DNA of 64,000 nucleotides from Methanosphaerula subterraneus (GCF_052055875.1 NZ_CP170508.1:2604001-2668000); one strand, 5' to 3'; positions 53,696-63,582 are shown, numbered from the stretch's first letter. Translations and numbers: made by a program. Notes: generated by a model from the sequence alone, not told the origin.

Positions 53696-55176
53696 TGAAG
53701 GCCGAGGACCGGGACCGCTGCCGGCTGGAGGTGCCGGCAGAGCGGCAGTACCTGCCGATGGCCCTCCACCTGGTCGGCGACATCGCCGAACTCGCCGGTT
53801 TCGACCAGCGCGACCGGCAGCGGATCGAGGTGGCCGTCGAGGAGGCCGTCTCCAATGTGATCACCCACGCCTACCCGGACGGGGGCGGGGTCTGCGGGCT
53901 GACCGGGGTCGTGACCCCGACTGGCCTCGAGATCAGGATCCACGACACCGGCCTCCCGTTCGACCCGGCACAGATCCCGGACTACCGCCCGGACCTGGAC
54001 GGGAAGGCGGCCTCCTCGGGGCTGGGCAGTCACCTGATCCGGCACCTGATGGACGAGATGGAGTTCTGCAACCTGGGGACCGGGGGGAAGGAGACCCGGT
54101 TCGTCAGGTACCTGCCGCATCCCTCCATCTTCGAAGGGGCGGCGGCGCACCCGGTGCAGACCGGCGATTACGTCGTCACCGACCCCGGCGAGATCGCGAT
54201 CCGGCTGATGGACCCGGCCGAGGCGGTCGAGGTGGCCCGGTGCGTCTACGATGCCTACGGCTACTCGTACGTGTACGAGCACATCTATTACCCTGACCGG
54301 CTCCGGGCGATGAACCGTGAGGGTTCGCTCGTCTCGGCGGTGGCGGTGACCGGTGCCGGCGACGTGGCCGGGCACGTGGCGCTGGTCTTCGACCCGCTCG
54401 ACCCGGGGTCGGCCGAGGTGGCGATCGCGGCGACCAAGTGCCGGTACCGGGGTCACGCGGTCGTCCCCCGCCTGGTCACGTTCCTCGAAGAGGTGGGCCG
54501 GGAGCGGGGGCTGACCTGCCTCTTCACCCAGCCGGTCACGGCTCACACGATCTCGCAGCATGTCTTTCACAAGCTCGGGTACCGCACCGCCGGGTTTCTG
54601 CTCGCCCATGCGCCGGCCACCCTCTCGTTCCACCGGATCGCCGAGGACCTGGCGCAGCGCGAATCGGTGATCATCGCCTGCAAGCACCTGGTCCCGCCGG
54701 CCCCGGTCACCCTCTATCCGCCGCCGGTCCATGCCGGGATGGTCGCTGCGATCTGTGCCGAGATCGGTCTCCCGGCGACGATCGCACCGGGTCAATTCCT
54801 CGATGAGACCGTCAGAACAGAACTGCAGAGCGGGGTCAAGACCGGGATGCTCGTGGCCTCGATCCACTTCACCCGGTTCGGTGCCGACCTCTCCCCGGCG
54901 GTCAGGCACGAGGTGATCAGGCTGAAGCGGGAGGGGGTGCAGGTGATCGAGGCGGGCCTGGACCTGCTGGACCCGGCCACGGCCGCGGCCGCCGATCTCC
55001 TCGAGGACCTCGGGTTCATCTTCACCGGCATCATCCCGACCGGCGCCGGCGGCGCCCAGCTGCTGATGCAGTACCTGAACGGGATCGTCATCGACTACCA
55101 GGCCCTCCGGCTCGAGTCCGACTTCTCGAAGGAACTGCTCGAGTACATCCGGTTGCACGATCCACAGGCCGGATAG
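53695..55176 (+). CDS. RsbW-like ATPase domain fused to GNAT acetyltransferase
   Basis: 493 residues. The N-terminal ~150 residues are a second serine-kinase-like GHKL domain (VAVEEAVSNVITHAYPDGG, IHDTGLPFDP, GLGSHLIRHLMDEM). A GNAT-like domain follows at ~170-330 (AIAATKCRYRGHAVVPRL, HVFHKLGYRTAGFLL). The last ~160 residues are not recognised. The fusion suggests partner-switch control of an acyl- or acetyl-transferase, the likely output of the module. It is the last gene of the operon; T6 follows the TAG stop. Confidence 0.85.
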   Translation: MKAEDRDRCRLEVPAERQYLPMALHLVGDIAELAGFDQRDRQRIEVAVEEAVSNVITHAYPDGGGVCGLTGVVTPTGLEIRIHDTGLPFDPAQIPDYRPDLDGKAASSGLGSHLIRHLMDEMEFCNLGTGGKETRFVRYLPHPSIFEGAAAHPVQTGDYVVTDPGEIAIRLMDPAEAVEVARCVYDAYGYSYVYEHIYYPDRLRAMNREGSLVSAVAVTGAGDVAGHVALVFDPLDPGSAEVAIAATKCRYRGHAVVPRLVTFLEEVGRERGLTCLFTQPVTAHTISQHVFHKLGYRTAGFLLAHAPATLSFHRIAEDLAQRESVIIACKHLVPPAPVTLYPPPVHAGMVAAICAEIGLPATIAPGQFLDETVRTELQSGVKTGMLVASIHFTRFGADLSPAVRHEVIRLKREGVQVIEAGLDLLDPATAAAADLLEDLGFIFTGIIPTGAGGAQLLMQYLNGIVIDYQALRLESDFSKELLEYIRLHDPQAG

Positions 55177-55183
55177 CGAACCC

Positions 55184-55189
55184 TTTTTT
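55184..55189 (+). terminator. T6 run ending the partner-switch operon
   Basis: Six Ts lie 8 bp after the RsbW-GNAT stop. Confidence 0.4.
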
Positions 55190-55217
55190 CCTCAAGAATC
55201 GATAGATCTTTTCACGC

Positions 55218-55853
55218 ATGGAGACTGTCGCCGTCCCGGTCCCCCATGGCCGGCTAACACCCTCAGATCAGCAGGAGTTCGATGCGATCGCAGAGACCTG
55301 TGCACGCCTCGCAGGTGCCGGCACCAGCGGGGAGCTCGGGGTCCTGATCGCCGAGGTCACCCTCTCGTACTCGGTCTTTGAACTGCAGGTGATCGGCGGT
55401 CACCTGCGCCGGGAGGTGGCCGCCCTCCCGTCCCCGTACAGGGAGGCGATCGGTCCGCATTTCACGGCCCAGATCTTCGGGGCCCACCATCACCTGCTGA
55501 TGATGCACCGGTCCGGTGAGTTTCAGCGCATGCAGACCCCGCTCGCCGACCCGGTCCTCTTCGCCGGCTACCTGGCGATGATCCCGGCCAGCTGCCTCCG
55601 TTCGAACGACGAACGGCCCGGGGTCTCCGGCCACCTCCGGACCCCCCGTCATCGGCTCTTCTACTACTTGATGACCGGGTTCATGATGTTCGTCCTCGGC
55701 CGGCCCGGCCATCCGGTCGGGATGCCGTTTCCCGGCGGGTTCTTCGTCAAAGAGGAGGGGCGACGGTTCCTCTGCCCGATCCGGGAGAAGGAGAAGGACC
55801 TGCCCTCCTCGATCTGCAACTTCTGCCCGGCTGAGCAGATCGAGGGGATGTAG
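55218..55853 (+). CDS. DUF2115 (UPF0305) family protein
   Basis: 211 residues. The C-terminal CPIREKEKDLPSSICNFCPAEQ, three Cys in CPx...CNFCP form, is the hallmark I associate with DUF2115, a methanogen family of unknown function. The Cys set could bind an Fe-S cluster or zinc. The rest is helical and neutral with no transmembrane helix. It lies 41 bp after the partner-switch operon, past a T-run. Confidence 0.75.
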   Translation: METVAVPVPHGRLTPSDQQEFDAIAETCARLAGAGTSGELGVLIAEVTLSYSVFELQVIGGHLRREVAALPSPYREAIGPHFTAQIFGAHHHLLMMHRSGEFQRMQTPLADPVLFAGYLAMIPASCLRSNDERPGVSGHLRTPRHRLFYYLMTGFMMFVLGRPGHPVGMPFPGGFFVKEEGRRFLCPIREKEKDLPSSICNFCPAEQIEGM

Positions 55854-56386
55854 ACCGCGCCGGCGGGACTTCGACGGACCGGGTGTGCCGTACACCCGGC
55901 ATCCGTCCCGGTATCGCCCGTCCCGGTGGAGGATGGACCGTTCGCCACAGGATCAGTCGCCGGGAGATTCTGATCGTTTTTCTCTCGAAATTTATTTTTA
56001 TATAATTCGGTCTCATGGGAATCCGGAATTTTCGTGCAGGCATCTGATGACATCGAGTATTTTCACGATCAGAGGATAATTTTTTTTTAAACGGATGATT
56101 CGTCGAAAATCGGATTCTATTTATCCCGCGAACCCCTTTTCCCTCTATTTACGTTCAACCCCGCTCGACTGCAGGGCCAACGAGGAACAGAGATGACATT
56201 CATTTTTGATATGATGAGACAGGAGCTGCTGAGCGTGCTGGTCACGGTCTCCTGTTCCTTTCAAGGCGCAGCGGGGATTCCCCTGACTATTTTGAAGGCC
56301 GGCCACGCCCTGCCATCCGGTCCTGGCGTCTGCGTCGGAGGTTCTTCGTCCCGGGCTCTGCCGCTGCCTTCCCTGGAGGTGAGGTG
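55854..56386. other. 533-bp intergenic region before the amber-split surface gene
   Basis: AT-rich from 55970. TTTTTATATAAT at 55995-56006 is a strong TATA match, and weaker ones follow near 56113 and 56143. A 64-codon frame at 56193-56387 has no clear ribosome-binding site or motif and I leave it uncalled. A long leader or a small RNA from the 55995 box is possible but not shown. Confidence 0.4.
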
Positions 56387-57459
56387 ATGTCCGGGTCGGG
56401 TCGCCAGCCATTCCGCCTCTTCTTCGCCCTGCTGGCAGCGGCCTGTCTCCTGCTGCCGGTCTCTCCGGCGGCTGCGATCGATGTGACCGGGCCGATGACC
56501 ATCTCCGAGCCCGGCACCTATGTGCTCGTGCAGGATATCACGAGCACCCTTGGCAGGGGTATCGGGATCACTGCATCTGACGTCGTCTTTGACGGTCAGG
56601 GTCATCTGATCGATGGGAATCAAATGGACGGGCCGGGTATCTGGATCCCGAACGGCTCCACCCCGGTCACCAATGTCACCATCAGGAATGTACGCCTGAG
56701 CAACTGGGCAAACTGGTCATACGGGCTCTCCTTAAGAGGAGTAACACACAGTGCAATCCAGGGAGTCACCACGACCGGGAACGAAATAGGGATCCAGCTC
56801 GGCCCAGGTTGTACAGAAAACACCGTCACCAACTGTACCGTCAGTGACTGCGAGGGTGGTATCTTCCTTGCCTCCTGTGACTTAAACACGGTCAGTGACA
56901 ATACCCTCGCCGGCAATACCATGGGTATCTACCTCTTTCGGTCCAGCGAGAACACGATCCGCAGGAACACGGTAACCGGAAATACCAGTCCTGCTGATTT
57001 CTCTACCGGTCTCTACCTCCAGTCGTACACCACCATGAATACGATCCGCGAAAACACGATCACTGGAAATACGTGGGGGATCCTCTTCCCTTCCGGTCCG
57101 ATCAGCGGGAACACGATCAGCGAGAACACGGTAACTGGAAATGATCACGGGCTCGACTTCGGTACCGGGCGGCCCGCTCTGATCAGCGGAAACACGATCG
57201 TCAACAACAACTTCAACAACCCCCAGAATACCTACTTCAATAGTCCCATCGGTGTCAACGCCTGGAACACGACTCCGGCCGCCGGCACCAACATCGTGGG
57301 CGGTTCCTCCCTCGGTGGAAACTTCTGGGGCAGCCCTGACGGAACCGGCTACTCCCAGACCCACCCGGATGGCAACAATGACGGGTTCTGTGATGCACCG
57401 TATATCATTGAAACAAACAATACCGATCATTCCCCGCTTCATGTCGCGACTCCACCGTC

Positions 57460-58200
57460 CATCACCGCCGGCTTCTACGCCTTCGGCCATGTCGGCCAGG
57501 CTCCCTATCCGGTCAGGTTCCTGGACCGGTCGACCGGCTCGCCAACAGCATGGACGTGGGACTTCGGGGACGGGAGCACCTCGACCGAGCAGAGCCCGAC
57601 CCATATCTACAACCAGACCGGCGCCTACACCGTGGCGCTGACCACCTCGAACGACCTGGCGAGTGATACCAGCATCCAGTACCGGTGCATCATCGTCAAC
57701 ACGGTGCCGGCGGCGAACTTTACGGCCAACGCGACCTCAGGATCGACTCCGTTCTCCGTGCAGTTCACCGACCAGTCCTCTGATGCGAACGGGTACCAGT
57801 GGCAGTTCGGGGACGGCACGACCTCGACCGAGCAGAACCCGGTTCACACCTACACGACTCCGGGCTCCTACACTGTGACGCTGGTCGCCTCTGGTGCGGA
57901 CTACGGCAGCGTCTTCATGCAGTAGCCCGGATACATCATCGTCACCGACCCGCCGACGGTCGGGTTCTCGGCGAATACCACTGCCGGCCTCTCCCCGCTC
58001 GCCGTCCAGTTCAACGAGTCGACGACCGGTTCGGTCCAGTATTATTACTGGCAGTTCGGGGACGGAGCGACCTCCTTCGACCAAAACCCGGTGCATGTCT
58101 ACGACACCGCCGGGAAGTACGCCGTCTCCCTCCATGCGATCGGCTCGAACGGCACGCAGGTGAAGACGGTCGATGACTGCATCACCGTCACCGCCCCGGT
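57460..58200 (+). repeat. PKD cassette, copy 3 (contains the TAG)
   Basis: Homologous to the blocks near 19.7, 23.3 and 59.9 kb, with long stretches nearly identical in DNA to copy 4. Confidence 0.75.
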
Positions 58201-58289
58201 GACGCCGACCCCGACAACGCCGGCACCGGAGAACACCACCGTGATCCCGACGGTCACGACGGTCGTACCGACCACCACGACCAGTTCGG

Positions 58290-58756
58290 CGTTCAACGAG
58301 CCGCACAACCTCCCCGGCACTCTGCAGGCCGAGGATTACGATGTCGGCGGCGAGGGTGTCGCCTACCATGACACCACCACCGGCAACGCAGGCGGGGCTT
58401 ACCGGCAGGACGATGTGGACCTTGAAGTCCTCGATACCGACAACAGCCCGAACATCGGCTGGATCCGGTCCGGCGAGTGGCTCGCGTACACGGTGAACGT
58501 CAGCACCGCCGGCACCTATGACGCCGGGTTCCGGGTCGCCTCCTCCTACACCGGCTCATCGGTCCAGGTCTATCTGGACGACGGAACGACGCCGATTGCG
58601 ACCGTGACCGTCCCGAACACCGGCGACTGGCCGGTCTTCCGGACCGTCCCGGTGCCGGTCACCCTGCCGGCCGGCCAGCACCGGCTGAGGCTTGCGTTCC
58701 CGAGCGATTATGTCAACATCAACTGGATCAGCTTCGCCCGGACCGGCGAAGTTTAA
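58290..58756 (+). repeat. CBM6-like module, copy 2
   Basis: Matches 20945-21404 closely in protein and DNA. It lies beyond the amber codon and keeps an intact frame. Confidence 0.75.
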
Positions 58757-58778
58757 TCTCCCATTCTTTCTGTATCTC

Positions 58779-58784
58779 TTTTTT
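58779..58784 (+). terminator. T6 run after the amber-split gene
   Basis: Six Ts lie 23 bp past the TAA stop. Confidence 0.35.
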
Positions 58785-58921
58785 GCGTAGGTAGACGAGC
58801 ATCTCTTATTTTTTCAGGGGGATGGAATCCTCATCCATTTAGAATGAGTTATATGCTGACTTGGCCATTTTTGTAGTATCTTGTACGATCCGGTTGATCA
58901 CAGGTATAGAGAGGTTGAAGT

Positions 58922-60946
58922 ATGATGTTAAAAGTTCGAGAGACGAATCGGGCGCTGCTGATCCTGCTGGCAGCGGCCTGTCTTCTGCTGTTGATCGTTC
59001 CAACTGGGGCGAGCACTCCTGTGTATGGTCCGGGTCCGGTGTTCATCAACGAGTCCGGCACCTATGAACTCATGAATGATGTCACCGGCGGTTCCGGGGA
59101 ACCACTGATTGTGATCAATGCATCCGATGTCGTCTTTGACGGCCAGGACCATACGATCCATGGGATGCAAAATCTGAGTCCCGGTATCTTTGTCAATCCG
59201 GAAGGTGATAACCAGACCGTCCCGATCTCCAACGTCACCATCAAGAATATGCACCTGGACAACTGGACCTATGGGATCCTCTTCAAGCATTCCCGGGATA
59301 GTGCGGTACAGGATGTCGTCATGACCGGCAATGAAGGCGATATTTTCCTTTTCAATAACTGTACGGAGAACACCATCTCGGGCAACACCTTCAGCGAAGG
59401 AATAGGTATCTTCACTATCGATTTCTGTACGTCAAACACGATCAGTGACAACACCTTCACCGGTAGCCTGCTTGGTATCTACATGATCGGAGACTGTGAC
59501 CGAAATACTATCAGTGGGAACACCTTCACCGACAACATATATGGTCTCGCCCTTCTCTCAAATTCGAACAACAATATTGTGAAAGGGAATTCCATCACCA
59601 GCAGTACGATATGTGGGCTGCTCACTGAAAGCGGATCAGGAAATACCATCTATAACAACTGCTTCAACAGCCTCCAGAATGTTTTCGTAGCGGGTCCCGG
59701 CGCCAACCTCTGGAACCTCGACCGGGCTGCCGGGCCAAACATCATGGGCGGTCCGTCGATCGGTGGAAACTTCTGGGGTACGCCGGATGGGACCGGGTTC
59801 TCCCAGACTGATCCTGATATCAACAACGACGGCTTCTGCGACGATCCGTATACCCTCGGAACAGGCAATATCGATCGCTACCCGCTTCGTGTCTGGCCCC
59901 CGACGGTCACGGCCGGCTTCTACGCCTTCGGTCATGTCGGCCAGGCCCCCTATTCGGTCCGGTTCCTGGACCAGTCGATCGGCTCTCCGACCGCCTGGAC
60001 GTGGGACTTCGGGGACGGTTCCACCTCGACCGAGCAGAACCCGACCCACACCTACAACCAGACCGGCGCCTACAACGTGGCCCTGACGGCGTCGAGCGGT
60101 TGGGGGAGCGATACGGCGATCCAGTACCGGTGCATCATCGTCAACACGGTGCCGGCTGCCAACTTCACGGCCAACGCGACCTCAGGGTCGACTCCGTTCT
60201 CCGTGCAGTTCACCGACCAGTCCTCTGATGCGAGCGGGTACGAGTGGCAGTTCGGGGACGGGGCGACCTCGACCGAGCAGAACCCGGTCCACACCTACAC
60301 GATCCCGGGCGCCTACACCGTGACGCTGGTCGCCTCCGGTGCCGACTACGGCAGCGTCTACACGCAGAAGCCGGGGTACATCACCGTCACCGACCCGCCG
60401 ACGGTCGGGTTCTCCTCGAACGTGACGGCCGGCCGCTCGCCGCTCGCCGTCCAGTTCAACGAGTCGGTGAACGGGTCGGTCCAGTATTATTACTGGCAGT
60501 TCGGGGACGGAGCGACCTCGTTCGACCAGAACCCGGTGCATGTCTACGACACCGCCGGAAAGTACACTGTCTCCCTCTATGCGATCGGCCCGAACGGCAC
60601 GCAGGTGAAGACGGTCGATGACTGCATCAACGTCACCGACCCGGTCATCCCCACCGTGACCCCGGCACCGACCGAGCAGCACCTGCCGGCTGCCAACTTC
60701 ACGGTCACCTTCCCAGACGGTCCGGGTTCGATGGGGATCCAGGTCGCCGACACCTCGGTGAACGCGACCTCGGTCCGGTACGACCTCGGCGACGGCACGA
60801 CCACGGCGTATCGAACATTCCAGTACACCTACTGGCAGGCCGGCACCTACACCATTAAACAGACCGCGACCGGTGCAGCCGGATCCACCAGCACGACCAG
60901 GTCGGTGACCGTGCCGGCGGGGGGATCGCTCGGGGTAATCCGGTAA
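58922..60946 (+). CDS. Exported NosD beta-helix protein with four PKD domains
   Basis: 674 residues. A signal peptide (LLILLAAACLLLLIVPTGAS) is followed by one beta-helix module (~33-330) with NASDVVFDGQDHTIHG, N-rich NTISGNTF repeats, and the closing GGNFWGTPDGTGF...NNDGFCD. The PKD block (~332-670) is the same type as in the three sister genes and is intact across the QKPGYI site that is mutated in the neighbour. No anchor is seen. Probably a cell-surface or secreted adhesion protein. Confidence 0.87.
   Translation: MMLKVRETNRALLILLAAACLLLLIVPTGASTPVYGPGPVFINESGTYELMNDVTGGSGEPLIVINASDVVFDGQDHTIHGMQNLSPGIFVNPEGDNQTVPISNVTIKNMHLDNWTYGILFKHSRDSAVQDVVMTGNEGDIFLFNNCTENTISGNTFSEGIGIFTIDFCTSNTISDNTFTGSLLGIYMIGDCDRNTISGNTFTDNIYGLALLSNSNNNIVKGNSITSSTICGLLTESGSGNTIYNNCFNSLQNVFVAGPGANLWNLDRAAGPNIMGGPSIGGNFWGTPDGTGFSQTDPDINNDGFCDDPYTLGTGNIDRYPLRVWPPTVTAGFYAFGHVGQAPYSVRFLDQSIGSPTAWTWDFGDGSTSTEQNPTHTYNQTGAYNVALTASSGWGSDTAIQYRCIIVNTVPAANFTANATSGSTPFSVQFTDQSSDASGYEWQFGDGATSTEQNPVHTYTIPGAYTVTLVASGADYGSVYTQKPGYITVTDPPTVGFSSNVTAGRSPLAVQFNESVNGSVQYYYWQFGDGATSFDQNPVHVYDTAGKYTVSLYAIGPNGTQVKTVDDCINVTDPVIPTVTPAPTEQHLPAANFTVTFPDGPGSMGIQVADTSVNATSVRYDLGDGTTTAYRTFQYTYWQAGTYTIKQTATGAAGSTSTTRSVTVPAGGSLGVIR
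59900..60930 (+). repeat. PKD cassette, copy 4
   Basis: Intact version of the four-repeat block, very similar in DNA to copies 1-3. Confidence 0.75.
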
Positions 60947-61001
60947 GCGTCACCCTCCAGCAACGGGCAGGCAGTCCGTCGATCCATCCCTTCGATGCCG
61001 G

Positions 61002-63551
61002 TCACCTGGTTTCACCGGGCACACGGCGGTACCATCCCTTCGGCACCATCATCTCGAACCGTGCACCCTTTCCCGGTTCACCGGTCTCGCGGATGGTGAT
61101 GCCGGTGATATCCAGGATCTCTCTCGACAGGGCCAGCCCGAGCCCGGTGTTCTTCCCGAACCCCCGCTCGAAGATCTTCTCCTTCTCCTCTGCAGCGACA
61201 CCCTCGCCGTCGTCTTCGCAGACGACTTCGAGATGATCACCATATTCCTCAGCAGAGAACCGGATGGTCGTGATCGTCCCGCCGTACCGCACCGCATTAT
61301 CCATCAGGTTGTAAAAGACCCTGGCAACCAGCGGATCGGCGAAGACTTCCATGCCGGCAGGGAGATCGTTCTTCAGCACGACCGGTCCGAGCGAGACCTG
61401 CCCAGCCGCAGTGCCGACGAGTGTGCGGGCGTCCTGCCAGACCGGGGGCTTGACAGCGATCGCCTCGTATTCTCTGGTGAACTGGATCATGGCCGAGATC
61501 CGCTGTGCTGCGGTCAAAACCTTCTGGAAATAATCATGCAGTCCCGGGCCGGCCTGCATCATCTCAAGGATGGAGAGGTGTCCCATCAGAAGCGTGAGCT
61601 GGTTGGTGATGTCGTGCCTGGTGAGACTGGAGAGAAGGGAGAGTTTCCTGTTCGCCTGCTTCAGCGCCTCCTCCGCCCGCCTGCGCTCGGTGATGTCCCC
61701 GAAGATGCCAAGCACCCCTGCGACTCTGCCATCCTTATCTCTCACCGGGGTCTTGATGATGTGGATCCAGGTCTCCCTTTCATCATGGAGAAGGTATCGC
61801 TCTTCAAACTCTTCTGTCTGCCCGGTCTCTATGACCCTGACGTCATCTGCGTGGTACTCTGCAGCGAGGTCGGGCGGGAAGAAGTCGACGTCCGCTTTGC
61901 CTGCGATCTCTTCGGGTCGAATGCCGAGGTCACGGGCGAACAGTTCATTGCTCGAGAGATACCGGCCATTCAGGTCTTTCATGAAGATCTTCTGGGGAAT
62001 GTTCTCTACGAGCGTTCTGAATGTGTCTTCGCTCTCCTGCAGCGATGCGAGGAGGGTATCCCGTTCTATCACCGTCCGGGCAAGTGTGAGATTACTGTAA
62101 CTGAGCCGTGATATGAGCTCTGCAAATTTCCCCAGATAGCCCATCAGGTCTTGTACGTTCTCCCGGCTGTACCGGGGAACACGGCGATACGCTGCCAGAT
62201 ACTCGTCCCGGTCGAAACCGTACTTCTCGGCCTGTTCGATGAAGACCGATTCGTCGACGACCTCGTCGTCATAGAAGAACTGGCCGGTGAAGATGCTGCC
62301 CATATGCCGATCCCCGATAGAGATGGGCGTTACAGCATCCCAGAGATTGTTTCTGCATTTATAGGCCACGTATTCGCCCTTTTTGATATGGTCGGAGAGC
62401 TGGAGATCGCTCTCGGTGCAGAACCCGGCAGTGACCGGGTTGACCCGGTGGAACCTGGTGCAGATCTCCTGCCACCCTGAAGCCACCAGCACCTTTCCTT
62501 TCGTGTCGAGGATCGCCGTCAGCATGCCGGTCAGCCTGGTAAAATCATCCATGAGCACCTGGAGCGCCTGCGTATCGATGAGGTCCCCCAGGTCCAGGGA
62601 CTCGATATCGCCCTCAGGGGCGAGGAGACTCTCCAGTTTCTGCCTGACACGCCCCTCGCTCTCCTGCAGCGCCTGTTCCTGCCTGGTCAGTTCATCCAGG
62701 TTGGCACGGAGTTCCTCTTCTGTCGCCGCCAGTTCCTCATAGGCTGCATAGAGTTCTTCGGTATTTTGGATCAGTGCTTCGTCCGCCTTCTTCCGCTCGT
62801 CAATGAACCGGGTGGTCGTCACGATCCCGTCGACGCCAGGGACTCCGATGAGGTTCTTCCCGCGGGATTCCACGTAGGTATACGACCCGTCCGCTCTTCT
62901 GATCCGGAACTCGGTCGGGGTTCCGGGGTTGGTGCCGGCATAGACCTCGGCGAGATCCCGCTTCACCTTCTCGAGATCATCGGGGTGGATAAACTCCATC
63001 GGGCTTTTGCCGATGGTGAATCCCGGAGGATAGCCGAGCTGGTGCTCGGAGGCTGTCGTGTCAAAGACGATCCGGCCGTCCCGGTCGATGATCCGGATGA
63101 TGTCGGATGCGTTCTCAATGAGGGCCCGGAACCGGGTCTCGCTCTCTTTGAGTGCCTGCGCCGTGGCGCGCCGCTCCACTGCCATGCGGATCTTGTGCGC
63201 GAGTTCCGCGAACTGTGATATCGGATCCCCGCCTTTCTGGAGGTAGAAGTCGGCACCGTTGTTGATGGCCTGGATGACCACCTCCTCCCGTCCTCTGCCG
63301 GTTAAGAGGATGAACGGAATCGATCCGAAGCGTCTCCGCACCTCGACAAGAAACCTGATGCCGTCCATCCCCGGCATCTGATAATCGGAGATGATGGCGT
63401 CGAACCGCTCCTGTTCGAGCAACTGGATCGCTTCGAGTGCGCTCAGGGCGGTGGCTACCCTGAAGTCCTCGAATTCTTCAAGGAAAATTCTGCCTAGATC
63501 GAGAAGGGCGGGTTCGTCATCGACATAGAGGACATGGTATCTGGCGATCAT
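61002..63551 (-). CDS. Sensor histidine kinase with REC, PAS, PocR and PAS domains
   Basis: 849 residues with no transmembrane helix. Order: N-terminal receiver (YVDDE, phospho-Asp56 in IISDYQMPG), PAS (~135-255), a coiled coil (270-320), a PocR-type ligand domain (~335-500; Cys in GFCTESDLQ and YKCRNNLWDAV), PAS (~515-630), a His box (LTRHDITNQLTLL, near 645), and a HATPase (DNAVRYGG, EDDGEGV, GFGKNTGLGLALS). It is a cytoplasmic hybrid kinase of the methanogen type. The PocR Cys pattern suggests sensing of a small hydrocarbon or metal. ATG 63551 is preferred to an upstream TTG because a TTAATATA box predicts transcription start near 63561. Confidence 0.9.
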   Translation of the reverse strand: MIARYHVLYVDDEPALLDLGRIFLEEFEDFRVATALSALEAIQLLEQERFDAIISDYQMPGMDGIRFLVEVRRRFGSIPFILLTGRGREEVVIQAINNGADFYLQKGGDPISQFAELAHKIRMAVERRATAQALKESETRFRALIENASDIIRIIDRDGRIVFDTTASEHQLGYPPGFTIGKSPMEFIHPDDLEKVKRDLAEVYAGTNPGTPTEFRIRRADGSYTYVESRGKNLIGVPGVDGIVTTTRFIDERKKADEALIQNTEELYAAYEELAATEEELRANLDELTRQEQALQESEGRVRQKLESLLAPEGDIESLDLGDLIDTQALQVLMDDFTRLTGMLTAILDTKGKVLVASGWQEICTRFHRVNPVTAGFCTESDLQLSDHIKKGEYVAYKCRNNLWDAVTPISIGDRHMGSIFTGQFFYDDEVVDESVFIEQAEKYGFDRDEYLAAYRRVPRYSRENVQDLMGYLGKFAELISRLSYSNLTLARTVIERDTLLASLQESEDTFRTLVENIPQKIFMKDLNGRYLSSNELFARDLGIRPEEIAGKADVDFFPPDLAAEYHADDVRVIETGQTEEFEERYLLHDERETWIHIIKTPVRDKDGRVAGVLGIFGDITERRRAEEALKQANRKLSLLSSLTRHDITNQLTLLMGHLSILEMMQAGPGLHDYFQKVLTAAQRISAMIQFTREYEAIAVKPPVWQDARTLVGTAAGQVSLGPVVLKNDLPAGMEVFADPLVARVFYNLMDNAVRYGGTITTIRFSAEEYGDHLEVVCEDDGEGVAAEEKEKIFERGFGKNTGLGLALSREILDITGITIRETGEPGKGARFEMMVPKGWYRRVPGETR

Positions 63552-63582
63552 CGTATGCTGGTTTTGCAATGATCGACCGTGG

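Larger units (their letters stand above)
56387..58756 (+). pseudogene. NosD/PKD/CBM6 surface protein gene interrupted by in-frame TAG at 57923
   Basis: GGAGGTGAGGTG before ATG 56387 gives a good start and a signal peptide (FFALLAAACLLLPVSPAAA). One NosD beta-helix module (~28-345) and nearly three PKD repeats are read before TAG at 57923-57925, ~512 codons in. The same frame then continues for 277 codons to TAA 58756, through the rest of the PKD block and a CBM6-like domain. Paralogues have a Lys codon AAG here (QKPGYI), so a single A-to-T change explains the stop. It is either a recent nonsense mutation, read-through, or a sequencing error. The N-terminal part may still be made. Confidence 0.85.

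Noticed and set aside
53542..55158. 538-codon minus-strand frame opposite the RsbW-GNAT gene
   Set aside because: Antisense shadow; no recognisable domain and no promoter.
56193..56387. 64-codon frame in the 530-bp gap
   Set aside because: No clear ribosome-binding site or motif; its end merely overlaps the ribosome-binding site of the next gene.
57923..57925. Pyrrolysine insertion at the TAG
   Set aside because: Paralogues have Lys AAG, other genes here end in TAG, and no downstream PYLIS-like structure or pyl gene is seen; a nonsense mutation is simpler.
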